A DNA stretch of 64,000 bases. Source: Pycnopodia helianthoides (taxonomy: Eukaryota > Echinodermata > Asteroidea > Forcipulatida > Asteriidae). The notes beneath the pieces are model-generated. The model did no database searches, was not told the origin of the DNA, and saw only the letters and a list, made by a program, of their open reading frames with translations. Shown piece by piece: positions 1 through 10,957 of the stretch. The stretch's first letter is position 1, and the number at the start of each line of letters is the position of its first letter. Made by a program: the position numbers and the translations under genes. The stretch is from contig CM063261.1 in the NCBI GenBank assembly GCA_032158295.1, positions 5,011,001 through 5,075,000 of the forward strand, in the 5' to 3' direction.

Positions 1-1424
1 CCCTGTCGGTTTTAAACGGCCGCTAAAGACCTCGTCGCCACTCTTGTATTCTCTAAATGACGAGGCACTTTAAGCGTGCAAAATTCACGGCCCAGTTTAA
101 GTCGGTAGGTCGCCTATTTGGCTCGCGCAAGTTTGAAACTTGGAAGTGATAGTTTGAAAATTTACTGCGCAAGTTCTAAACTTACGCGAGGAGTTACTTA
201 GTGCTCAACATAGATAGAATTTCATCTTAGAGTCGAGGCGAGCAGAGGCTAAATGGTCAGATTTGTTCTCAATTTTTGAAGAAGGTTTTGAACGTTTTTG
301 ACGAGTGGCGACTCGGTCTCAAACGGCCGGTTAAAACATTGCAGGGTCATGGCCGTGCGATAAAGGACCTCACCTTCGGCTCGGTCCTTTACCCCGTCGC
401 TACTTTTGTATTCCCTTATTAACGACGCAATAAGCACTGCGTACCATGTAAAAAAACATGCTGACCCCGATGGCCAAGAGCTCGGAAACATCGGGCCCGT
501 ATTGCAAAAGCTTTCATGACAATGAAAAAGTTGCCTTCTGATCTTCGTTTAGTTGTTCCAACTGTTCTCGTAGATGAATTTGAATGATATCCACCCCTTG
601 TATTTAGCGCTAACTTCTTATTGTTATCCTTTAACATGAAATTCAAAATCAAACCGCTGTTTATATACCTTTCGAAATAAGAATTAACAGATAAAATAAG
701 ATGCGATAAACATCTTATTAAGATTTAGCATACATTTTGTATACGTTATACACTCAATTTTAAAGGTATTACAGGATTGGTAGTCGCAGACAGTGTTCAT
801 GTTTTGTGTGATCAACCATGAAATAACAAACTTTCCTGTGGAAATATGAGCTTAATTCATTGTATGAGTCAGGAGAAAATAGTGAAAACCATGCACAATG
901 TAAACACAACCGAAACCAGCTGTTGCGTTTTCAAAAGGTTTTTGGATACAGTTCTCTCGGATCATGACTTCGCATTTCAAAGGGAAATAATTCACAGAAA
1001 AAAATTGTTTTAAAAACTTGAAAATCAGGAAGCTTTCAGACTAAAATTAAACATGATGTTTTTATCCTTTTCAAAACTGTACAATACGTTTAATGACGTG
1101 CCTGTTTGATAATAGTGTAATAAAACACATTCGACTTAAAACCGGAGCATAAACTTTAATAATTTTTGAAGGAGAAACGGAATGAGAATTTAAGGGAAAC
1201 AGATATTTTGTTGAGGATTTTGTTTTTAGTGGGGATTAGTGGGACAAATACAACCCTCGTCATGGTTTGTCTGACAGATCAAATGGTCAGGCGTCAAGCT
1301 TAATAAGTCCCATGCTAGATGCACAACACTGAAACTACAATAGAACTGGTCAAACCAGTCACACTGTACGTGTTTAGCAGTATGGGGCGCCGTTTGTCAA
1401 TTAATTGTTTAGCGTTTTTTGACC
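1..1424. other. Unassigned AT-rich flank
   Basis: I see no convincing gene. Open frames here are short and have no recognisable domain. Two diverged direct repeats occur, near 29-67 and 393-431; both contain a CGTCGC(C/T)AC core followed by TTGTATTC and a GACGA/GACGC block. The rest is unique-looking AT-rich sequence. Confidence 0.5.
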
Positions 1425-2220
1425 TGTTTTTACCATGGTTTGTAACAATTAGATGTAAACCATAGAAATTGCTGTCAATTTTTTTGTGGTTTACATACCA
1501 CGAATTTACCAATCAAAGCTTATAAATCATGGTTTGTAAACCATGAAAATGTTATCATCATAAAACATGGTTTATAAACCATGTTTATAAACCATGCAAA
1601 CTGAAGCGTCATAAAACGTGGTTTATAAACCATGAAAAATTAAGCACCTTCAAAACATGGTTTATGAACCATGAAAATGTACGCACCTTAAACATGGTTT
1701 ATAAACCATGAACATTCTAGCATCATGGTTTAAAAATACATGGTTTATAAACCACGGAAATTGAAGCATCATAAAATATGGTTTATAACCATAAAAACCC
1801 GAAGCGTCATAAAACGTGGTTTATAAACCATGAAAATTTAAGGACCTTAAAAACATGGTTTATAAACCATGAAACTTCTAGCATCATAAAACATGGTTTA
1901 CAAATCATGGTTTATAAACCATGAAAAGTGAAGCATCATAAAACATGGTTTATAAACCATGAAAATTTAAGCACCAGAAAACTTGGTCTAAAATCATGGT
2001 TTATAAACCATGAAAAGTGAAGCATAATAAAACATGGTTTATAAACCATGAAAAGTGAAGCATCATAAAACATTGTTTATAAACCATAAAAATTTGAGCA
2101 CCAGAAAACTTGGTCTAAAATCAGGGTTTATAAACCATGAAAATTTGAGCATCATAAAACATGGTTTATAAACCATGAAAAAATGTGTCTTCACAAATCA
2201 TGGTTTATAAACCATAAAAA
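1425..2220. repeat. Palindrome satellite, ~39-bp units
   Basis: A tandem array whose core is the perfect 18-bp palindrome CATGGTTTATAAACCATG. The core is separated by about 20 nt of linker (AAAATTGAAGCATCATAAAA-like). About 16-18 copies are readable between 1535 and 2215, with degenerate copies from about 1430. Some copies are compound (at 1566 and 1898 two cores are fused) or carry single changes such as CGTGG or TATGG. Changes in one half of a palindrome are not always matched in the other half. No coding potential is visible. Confidence 0.9.
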
Positions 2221-2334
2221 CTGAATATAGGTTTCATTCAACCTCCTTCCCATTCTGGTCGATCACCATTACACTACAGGTAAGTGCAATAGCGCAATAA
2301 CCGTCACGTCGGCCAATTCTACGGACGGAGAAAG

Positions 2335-2497
2335 TTGACTATTTTTACGAAAAAAAAAATGTTCTGTGAAAAATATGTATGCACGATGGTTCCAGCACCA
2401 GCACCAGCACCAGCACCAGCAACAGCAACAGCAACAACAGCAACATCAACAGCAACAGCAACAGTAACAGCAACATCAACAGCAACTTTAACAACAA

Positions 2498-2529
<32 letters not shown>

Positions 2530-3917
2530 GCAACGGCAACATCAACAACAGCAACAGCAACAGCAACACCAACACCAACACCAACACCAACACCAACAGC
2601 AATTGAACAGCAGCAGCACCAGCAGCACCAGCACTATCACCAGCACCAGCACCAGCAACAACAACAGCAAAAGAACAGCAATAGAACAGCAACAGCAGCA
2701 CCAGCACCAGCACCAGCACCAACACCAGCAACACCAGCAAAATCACCAGCAGCAGCACTAGCACCAGCACCAGCACCAGCAGCAGCAGCTGTAGCAGTAG
2801 CAGTAGCAGCAGCGACAAATTAAGAACAGGCAATGCAACAGCAACAAATGGACCAAGAGACTCATAGTGGCAACCAAGGAGCATCAGCATCAGCAACAGC
2901 ACCAGCACCAGCACCAGCACCAGCAGCACCAGCAGATACACCGGCAGCAGCACTAGCAACAGCAGCAGCAGCCACAGCTGTAGCACTAGCAGCAGCACTA
3001 GCACCAGCACCAGCACAAGCACCAGCCATACCAGCAGATTCACCGGCAGCAGCACTAGCACCAGCAGCAGCAGCCACATCTGTAGCAGTAGCAGCAGCAC
3101 TAGCACCAGCACCAACACCAGCAGCTGAGGCAGTAGCAGCAGCGACAAATCAACAACAGGCAAGGCAACAGCAACAGATGGGCCAAGGGACTCAGAGTGA
3201 CAACCAAGGAGCAACAGCAGCAGCAGCACCAGCAACAGCACCAGCACCAGCACCAAACACCAGTAGCACCAGCAGATACACCGGCAGCAGCACTAGCACC
3301 AGCAGCCACAGCTGTAGCAGTAGCAGCAGCACTAGCACCAGCACCAGCACCAGCAGCAGCAGCTGAAGCAGTAGCAGCAGCGACAAATCAACAACAGGCA
3401 AGGCAACATCAACAGATGGGCCAAGGGACTCAGAGTGACAACCAAGGAGCAACAGCAGCAGCAGCAGTAGCAACAGCACCAGCACCAGCACCAGCAAAAG
3501 CACCAGCAAAAGCACTAGCACCAGCATCAGCATCAGCTGTAGCAGTAGCAGCAGCGACAAATCAACAACATGCAAGGAAACAGCAACAGATGGACCAAGA
3601 GACTCAGAATGGCAACCAGCACTAGCATCACCACCAGCACCAGCAGCAGCAGCTGAAGCAGTAGCAGCAGCGACAAATCAACAACAGGCAAGGCAACATC
3701 AACAGATGGGCCAAGGGACTCAGAGTGACAACCAAGGAGCAACAGCAGCAGCAGCACCAGCAACAGCAACAGCACCAGCACCAGCACCAGCAAAAGCACC
3801 AGCAAAAGCACCAGCACCAGCACCAGCATCAGCTGTAGCAGTAGCAGCAGCGACAAATCAACAACAGGCAAGGAAACAGCAACAGATGGACCAAGAGACT
3901 CAGAATGGCAACCAAGT

Positions 3918-3948
<31 letters not shown>

Positions 3949-4137
3949 CCAGCACCACCAGCAGCAGCAATAGTAGTAACAGTAGCAGCAGCGACAAAAA
4001 CAGGCAAGGCAACAGCAAAAGCAACAGAACAGCAACAGCAACAGCAACAACACAGCAACAGCAGCAGCAGTATCAGCACTACCCCCCAAATGTACCTAAG
4101 CTGCAAAACCCACCCACTTGCAGGAATAATTAATTAA
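2335..4137 (+). repeat. CAG/CAC-rich compound minisatellite, possibly a broken A/P/Q-rich coding repeat
   Basis: From 2379 the sequence is almost entirely CAGCAC, CAGCAA and CAGCAG runs. A higher-order unit of about 120-330 bp recurs with a conserved non-simple block at about 2816, 3146, 3385, 3556, 3674 and 3855. In one frame this block reads ATNQQQARQQQQMGQGTQSD followed by NQGA and long Ala/Pro stretches. That reading is interrupted by an in-frame TAA at 2821-2823, where sister units have CAA, by a frame change near 3256, and by a TAG near 3623. Differences among units include first- and second-position changes (MGQG/MDQE, QSDN/HSGN/QNGN), which does not look like purifying selection. The long antisense Leu/Val frame (2345-3256) is a shadow of the repeat. 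Most likely a minisatellite; a degenerate repetitive protein is the alternative. Confidence 0.75.
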
Positions 4138-5844
4138 AAACAAAAACTAAGAGACCAGGTATGACGTCATAAGGGGGCCACTTTTCACGTTCACAAATGC
4201 TAAACTTGTTTAAACGCGTTTAACGATATCTTTTTTACATGTTTAAACACGGACACGTGATCTCCTCTCGAACTAAACTGTTCCAGTTGTTTATATGTTT
4301 GAGAGAAAATATTTATGAACTTGCAGAAAAAGGAACAAATTTCAAAATAAGTACTCGTGTAAAGACGGAGCTGCACAATTTTATTACGCAGAATGGCCGT
4401 GAATTGCACAAACGGATGTGGTATATGAATTGAGGCCAAGGGTCAAGGATGGCACAGGACCTCACCCAGTACAGAGAAAGTGCGTTCGAACAATTAACAG
4501 GTCTAAAAAACGACGGCAACCACAGGAAAAAATATAACCCCAAATTAAAACACACATAAATGCAGAAAGCTGCGGATTTAGAGACGGCGAGGCAGGCGAT
4601 TCTGTCCCCCATACGGCAAACTGTGCACACATTTCTTCTGATAGCGCCCTCTTTTGAATATACCTGCTTCAGCCCATGTGAATTTCCCATTGGGGGACAG
4701 AATCTCCGGGGGACAGATTTCCCTATGACATCAGAAGCGAGTCAATTTCCGGATTTCCTGCGACACGCAGGTACCTGAGTAGCCTTGTTCAAGACGCTGG
4801 TGGCTTCCTAGAAAGTACACAATACGCGAAGCACCTTTACCTGTTCGTTTTTAAATCGTTATGTTTTTCTTTACTTTCTCTTACCAATTTTGTCATGAGA
4901 TATAATGAGTATAAAGAAAAAATATGAATAATGCACAAGCTTTATTTACAGCTGGCTAATGAGCAGTCAAAGCTTAACCACAACGTCAGATGAAAAAGAA
5001 CGAATGCAAATTCTAACTAAATGGTGACCGCGAAAGAATTGAAAATACCGAAAATTCGTGGAAGTTTTAAAACCACCACTGTACTGCTAGTAAACAGGTT
5101 AGTAGGCTAAAGGCTAGCCTACTAGCCTTGCTCAAGGCGGTCGCTTTTTCACTTCTAAAAAGACGCCTTAAAACCCACCGTAAACATGTACTGTACACTG
5201 GCACTGTGCGTAATGTGGGTATCACATCGCACGACGCCCGTACTACTACCGTGCGCAGGTCATCCGCACTCGTATTACTGTCCGCATGCGGAGGCCGTCA
5301 TAGCGACAGCCTTGTAGGGTCTGTTTTAATGTGTTTCTTTATATTTCGTCTACTATTGGACGAAAATGGGGGGGGGGCTCTCGGAAATGCTGGTATGCAG
5401 ATCATGAATATTTAAATATTTCGTCAGACTATTGCAGACAACGCAGGATGGGAAGCAAATGAATGATTCATTTTCGACGTCCAACCATGAGATTCCCTTT
5501 TTATGACCTTTGTACCTTATCACGCTTGCATACACGTTCAAGATTCAAATGCATGTGTTTACCATGGTGGTTGAGACTGCTGGGACGAGTCCATTTTATG
5601 TGAGGGTGGTGATTTATTCAAATGTAGTTAACACTAATTTTTTACACTAGAGAACATTCGTAAATGATTTTAATAATTAAACAAAAATCATATTAATTTT
5701 TGGTGTTAACGACATTGTAGATGTGTACAATACCCCAGAATATGTATTCCTTACAGTAATGATCCCGTTCGTCAACAGACGAAAAACATTGCGATCGTGC
5801 ATGGAATGCATCTATACTGCAGTGCTGTTTCTACAAACACACCA

Positions 5845-5847
<3 letters not shown>
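4138..5847. other. Unassigned
   Basis: No gene recognised. The stretch has a short imperfect hairpin near 5100-5125 (GGCTAAAGGCTAGCC region), a 10-G run near 5366-5376, and GGGGGACAGA-type motifs near 4604-4718. The GGGGGACA motif recurs near 37982, so part of this may be an old dispersed repeat. Confidence 0.4.
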
Positions 5848-5879
<32 letters not shown>

Positions 5880-6199
5880 CCTTACGGATCCAGTTTGTGG
5901 GGTACTGCTATTGTTGTTGTATTATTCCCTTTTCTGAAGAATTTCCTTGTGGGGCCCAATTGTTCCTATTGAAATGACCTTGTGGGGTCCATTGTTCCAT
6001 TGTTGTCAGGACCCCACATATGCCCTTCTGTGTGTCCACACATCCTTACGGATCCAGTTTGTGGGGTACTGCTATTGTTGTTGTATTATTCCCTTTTCTG
6101 AAGAATTCCCTTGTGGGGCCCAATTGTTCCTATTGAAATGACCATGTGGGGTCCATTGTTCCATTGTTGTCAGGACCCCACATATGCCCTTCTGTGTGT

Positions 6200-6253
<54 letters not shown>

Positions 6254-6409
6254 CCTTACGGATCCAGAATGTGGGGTACTGCTATTGTTGTTCTATTGTT
6301 CCCTTTTCTGAAGAATTCCCTTGTGGGGCCCAATTGTTCCTATTGAAATGACCATGTGGGGTCCATTGTTCCATTGTTGTCAGGACCCCACATATGCCCT
6401 TCTGTGTGT

Positions 6410-6463
<54 letters not shown>

Positions 6464-6620
6464 CCTTACGGATCCAGAATGTGGGGTACTGCTATTGTTG
6501 TTCTATTGTTCCCTTTTCTGAAGAATTCCCTTGTGGGGCCCAGTTGTTCCTATTGAAATGACCTTGTGGGGTCCATTGTTCCATTGTTGTCAGGACCCCA
6601 CATATGCCCTTCCGTGTGTC

Positions 6621-6657
<37 letters not shown>

Positions 6658-6660
6658 GCA
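5848..6660. repeat. (CA)n microsatellite nested in a ~165-210 bp tandem repeat
   Basis: Four head-to-tail copies of a unit begin at about 5878, 6041, 6252 and 6462. Each runs from CATCCTTACGGATCCAG through GTGGGGTACTGCTATTG and two GTGGGGCCC/GTGGGGTCC blocks to CCTTC(T/C)GTGTGTCC. Units are separated by CA runs of very different lengths: essentially none between units 1 and 2, and about 45-50 nt between later units. Open frames here are repeat artefacts. Confidence 0.92.
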
Positions 6661-8267
6661 GGTTGCGCGGCGCAAAGAACAATCATAGTTTTCAGGCCTA
6701 CATTGTAGCATAGCTCGGGCGGGAAGCGCGACGCTAAGAAAAAAATAAATACATGAAGACAAAACTTCAACGCCTTGATCAAGGCTATAACCCGAGCCGG
6801 GAGCGGTTCCGGAGCTTAAATGATATGTAAGATCAAGCGCAGACTCACTGATATGAGCAGTTAGTACGTTTATATACCTTAAGAGCAACCCTGCGGGAAT
6901 ACAAGGGGAGACTCTGGAAGGCACTTTTTTCCCTTTTTTTAATTACTGAAAAATGTTTGGGCCAATTCCGCTGAAACTACATGTAGTCCTCAATGAAACC
7001 CTCTAGTTTGACATTCTAAAGTCACTTTTAACATTGAGCGCTATACAGGTCAGGCAAATTGTGGGATAGTTTGGGCTCCAGCCGAAGCTTATTCATTTGT
7101 GTACAAAGTATAAGCCCATTGTGTTGTGTGCAGATCTAATCCCCTTGAGTTTCTTGCTGCCAGGCTAGCAAAGCTCAATGCTATGAGTCATCCTAGTCTA
7201 GTGACAGGTTGTAAATAAACAGCGGTTCCCACAGGTGCTGTCTACCACTGTTTTATGTCCATGTTTCAGACGACTGTTTGATGTACTGCTCATATTGTAT
7301 GGCAGTTACTGTACAACAAGAAATCGTGTAGGCCCTACTGTACTTATAAGAAGGTGGCAGTTACTGTTAACAAAAATTATGTGAACCAACCTATAAATTG
7401 CCTGAATGCTTCAATCCTTTCTACGTGTGTCCGGGGGACCTCCATTCATCTATATAGATCCTTAGAAAAGGGATTGTGTCAACCAAACAACGTTATATAC
7501 GCGTAATAGAAACTGCCTTCCGTGAGCTCCCCTTTTGATGCATGTGTACATTTAAGGGGGGTGCTGCTCGCAAGGTTTTGAGAGCTACAGTGCGATCTTT
7601 GACGTAATCAAAGTTTGATGATGGAATTCAAGGTTATTTAATCTCGCCAAAATATTGACTCACGAGCAGTTCAAAATGGCTCCCTCTGTGATGAGACCAT
7701 ACACCACTTTAACATTTTTTCTGCATGAAAAGAATCACATGAATATTTCACATTTATAGACACCTTGGACAGTTTATCCATTCTGATTGGTCGAGAGGAG
7801 ACCGCGTGGTCATGTTTAAACATGCGATATAAACACCATTAGAAGTTGTAAACAAGACCTGACCTTTTTGAGTAAAAAGAGGGCGCTATCACATGATTAA
7901 ACTTGGTAGGTCACCTCTCAATTTTCTTTAATCTTGTTACATGTCTAACTGTATGTAGTTCAGGGTGAAAAATTTGGTAAACTTTACATGTTTCTAACCT
8001 CAGGTTAAAACGGTGTAAAATAGCAGTGTTTAATACCATTTAGGTGCAATTTTGTTAAGATAAAAACCGTTCGATGACATCAAATTTCAAATATATGGTT
8101 GGTACATTTTTTACAGAGAAGTTTTAGTTCATTCCTGAATTTGGATGATATCCAGTCAAAACGGCACTGAGCTATTACAATAATCTTTGGAATGTACAAA
8201 CCCATTTGTTTTTGATGTCCCATGACGACAAGTTTCAAATTTCGCTCTGAAAGAGTATCAAATAAAA
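6661..8267. other. Unassigned
   Basis: No supported gene, RNA or complete element. The sequence is ordinary AT-rich DNA up to the CTAG end of the Helitron-like element at 8268. Confidence 0.4.
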
Positions 8268-10115
8268 CTAGACCTTAGGTGTTTGTGGACAAACACAAAG
8301 CTGTTCCGTTTTGTTTAATTTAATTAAACACTCTGTCCTCAGCTAGCAAACATCTAAAAGATTATGACTTTATTACATGTGGTTCAGTAGATATGATTTT
8401 TAATATTTGAACTTCCTGTTTGGACCGGAAGGAAAGGTCAACCCGGGCTACGGTAACCGAGGTTCAATCTTTAATGCTCAAAGGATCTATAACTGAAAAG
8501 AAATTGAAAATCGGTTGTGTAGTTCTTGAAATGTGGTCCAACTTCCGGTTGACCCGGAAGTAAAGGTGTTTGTGAACAAACACATAGCTGTTCCGTTTTG
8601 TTTTAATTTGATTAAACTCTCTGTATCGAGCTAGCAAACATCACAAAGATGATATTTGATATTTGAGCTTCCTGTTTGGACAGGGAGGAAAGGTCAACAA
8701 GGGGTGATGGTAACCGAAGTTCAATCTTCAATGCTCAAAGGATCTGTAACTGAAAAGAAATTGAAAATCGAGTGTGGACTTCTTGAGATATGGTCCCACT
8801 TCCGGTTGACCCGAAAGTAAAGGTCAACCCGGGGTCACGGTAACTTAAGTTCAATCTTCAATGCTCATAGGGTCTATAACTTTAAAAAATAATAAAATCG
8901 GTTGTGTAGTTCTTGAGATATGGTCCCACTTCCGGTTGAACCGGAAGTTAAGGTCAACCCGGGATCACGGTAACCGAGGTTCAATCTTTAATGCTCAAAG
9001 GATCTATAACTGAAATGAAATTGAAAATCGTGTGTGTATTTCTTGAGATATGGTCCAACTTCCGGTTGACCCGGAACTAAAGGTCAACATGGGGTCACGG
9101 TAATCCAAGTTAAATCTTTAATGCTCAAAGGGTCTATAATCGGTTGTGTAGTTCTTGAGATATGGTCCCACTTCCGGTTCACCCGGAACTAAAGATCAAC
9201 ATGGGGTCACGGTAATCCATGGTTAATCTCCAATGCCCAAGGGGTCTATAACTGAAAAAAGTTTGAAAATCGGCCATGTACTTCTTGAGATATGGTGCGG
9301 CAAAGATTAACTAATTAAAGCTTCGAATTACTGTAATTTGACACCTGATGACGTCACAGTAACAAAATGTGTTTTTTATACTAATAAATTTCATAAGGTA
9401 CGAGATGGTTTGTAACTTATCCCAATCAAATGCCTTAAAAAAATCCACCCTAACTTTTCATATCAATTGTTGGTCACGCACAAATCCAATGGGGTGTGAA
9501 CAAACCAAGTGGTCCACCTTCGGTTAGGAAAAAAGGGGCACAATCTCCAACGCATTACAGTGATTGCGCAATACAGAGTTTGTTTCATGGGGGTCAGATT
9601 TACCAACCTTAAATCGATAATTATCATTAAACTACATTGTATTTGATTATTTTTAATGGCCTGGAATAACTCTTAGTAAAAGCATTTGTGTCCTATACTT
9701 TGTGTATTATAATTAACTAAAATGTAACTTATTCTGAAATGTTGTGTTTTAAACATTATTTTTTAGAGCCATTGGTTTTGTACGCATGATGACGTGATTG
9801 CGAATGTTAGGCCAGAATTGCCATCTAAGATACAAGACAAATCCATAACTGAAACAAGTTTGAGGATCGGATGTATACTTCTTGAGATATGATGGAAAGA
9901 AGATTGGCTCATTAAATATTCACACTGCTGCCAAGTGACTAATTAATTAAGCATCTTAATCTAATTACATCCAAAATTTGCGTCAGGGCATAAGCTCTAA
10001 TATGCTATATGATTTGTCTACTTCTGGTTATTGTAAAAGGGGCATATGACAGGAAGAAAAGTCATGTGTTAAGTCAATAGGGTTAGAGAAAAAGAAAGAA
10101 TAATAATAATAATAA
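8268..10115 (-). mobile_element. Helitron-like element, subfamily A
   Basis: Read on the minus strand, the 3' end at 8268-8271 is CTAG, preceded by an 8-bp stem (GTGTTTGT/ACAAACAC) and by CGGAACAGC. This is the hairpin-plus-CTRR ending typical of Helitrons. The 5' end, about 10050-10115, has the family signature: an (ATT)n run, TTCTTTC, then CCCTATTGACTTAACACATG. Between lie about seven roughly 120-bp units (8410-9310), each with a TTCCGGTTGACCCGGAA palindrome, GGTCAAC and GGTCACGGTAACC. No protein is encoded, so the copy is non-autonomous. Confidence 0.75.
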
Positions 10116-10957
10116 CTAGACCTTAGGTGTTTGTGAACAAACACATAGCTGTTCCGTTTTGTTTTAATTTGATTAAACGCTCTGTATCGAGCTAGCAAAC
10201 ATCACAAAGATTATGACATTGTGACGTGTGGTTCAGGAGATATGATATTTGATATTTGAGCTTCCTGTTTGGACCGGGAGGAAAGGTCAACAAGGGGTGA
10301 TGGTAACCGAAGTTCAATGTTAAATGCTCAAAGGATATATAACTGAAAAGAAATTGAACATTGGCTGTGTACTTTTTGAAATATGGTCCCACTTCCGGTT
10401 GACCCGGAAGTAAAGGACAACCCGGGGTCACGGTAACCAAAATTCAATCTGTAATGCTCAAAGGGTCTATAACTGAAAAGATGAAAACGGGTGTGTAGTT
10501 CTTGAGATATTGTCCAACTTCCGGTTGACCCGGAACTATAGGTCAACAAGGGGTCACGGTAACCTTAGTTCAATCTTTAATGCTCAAAGGGTCTTTAACT
10601 GAAAAGAAATTGAAAATCGGGTGTGTAGTTCTTGAGATATTGTCCGACTTCCGGTTGACCCGGAACTAAAGGTCAACATGGGGTCACTGTAACCCAAGTT
10701 CAATCTTTAATGCTCAAGGGTCTATAACTGAAAAGAAATGGAAAATTGGGTGTGTGCTTCTTGAGATATGGTCCCACTTCCGGTTGACCCAGAAGTAAAG
10801 GTCATCAAGGGGTCACAGTAACAAAAAGTAAATTTTTAATGATCAAAAGATCTATAACCGAAAAGAAATTGAAAATCGGTTGTGTAGTTCTTAATTTAAT
10901 TAGTTAATCTTAAAAATCTTAACAGGTCGGAACAGCTAATAATAATAATAATAATAA
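10116..10957 (-). mobile_element. Helitron-like element, subfamily A (short copy)
   Basis: The minus-strand 3' terminus is CTAG at 10116-10119, with the same stem and CGGAACAGCT. It contains five to six ETS-palindrome units (10260-10890). At its 5' side (10919-10940) is half of the hairpin motif AGCTGTTCCGACCTGTTAAG, then an (ATT)n run. It abuts the next CTAG at 10958, so copies are stacked head to tail. Confidence 0.75.

Noticed and set aside
2345..3256. 303-residue antisense Leu/Val-rich open frame
   Set aside because: It is the complement of the CAG/CAC array; composition follows entirely from the repeat and there is no start or signal context.
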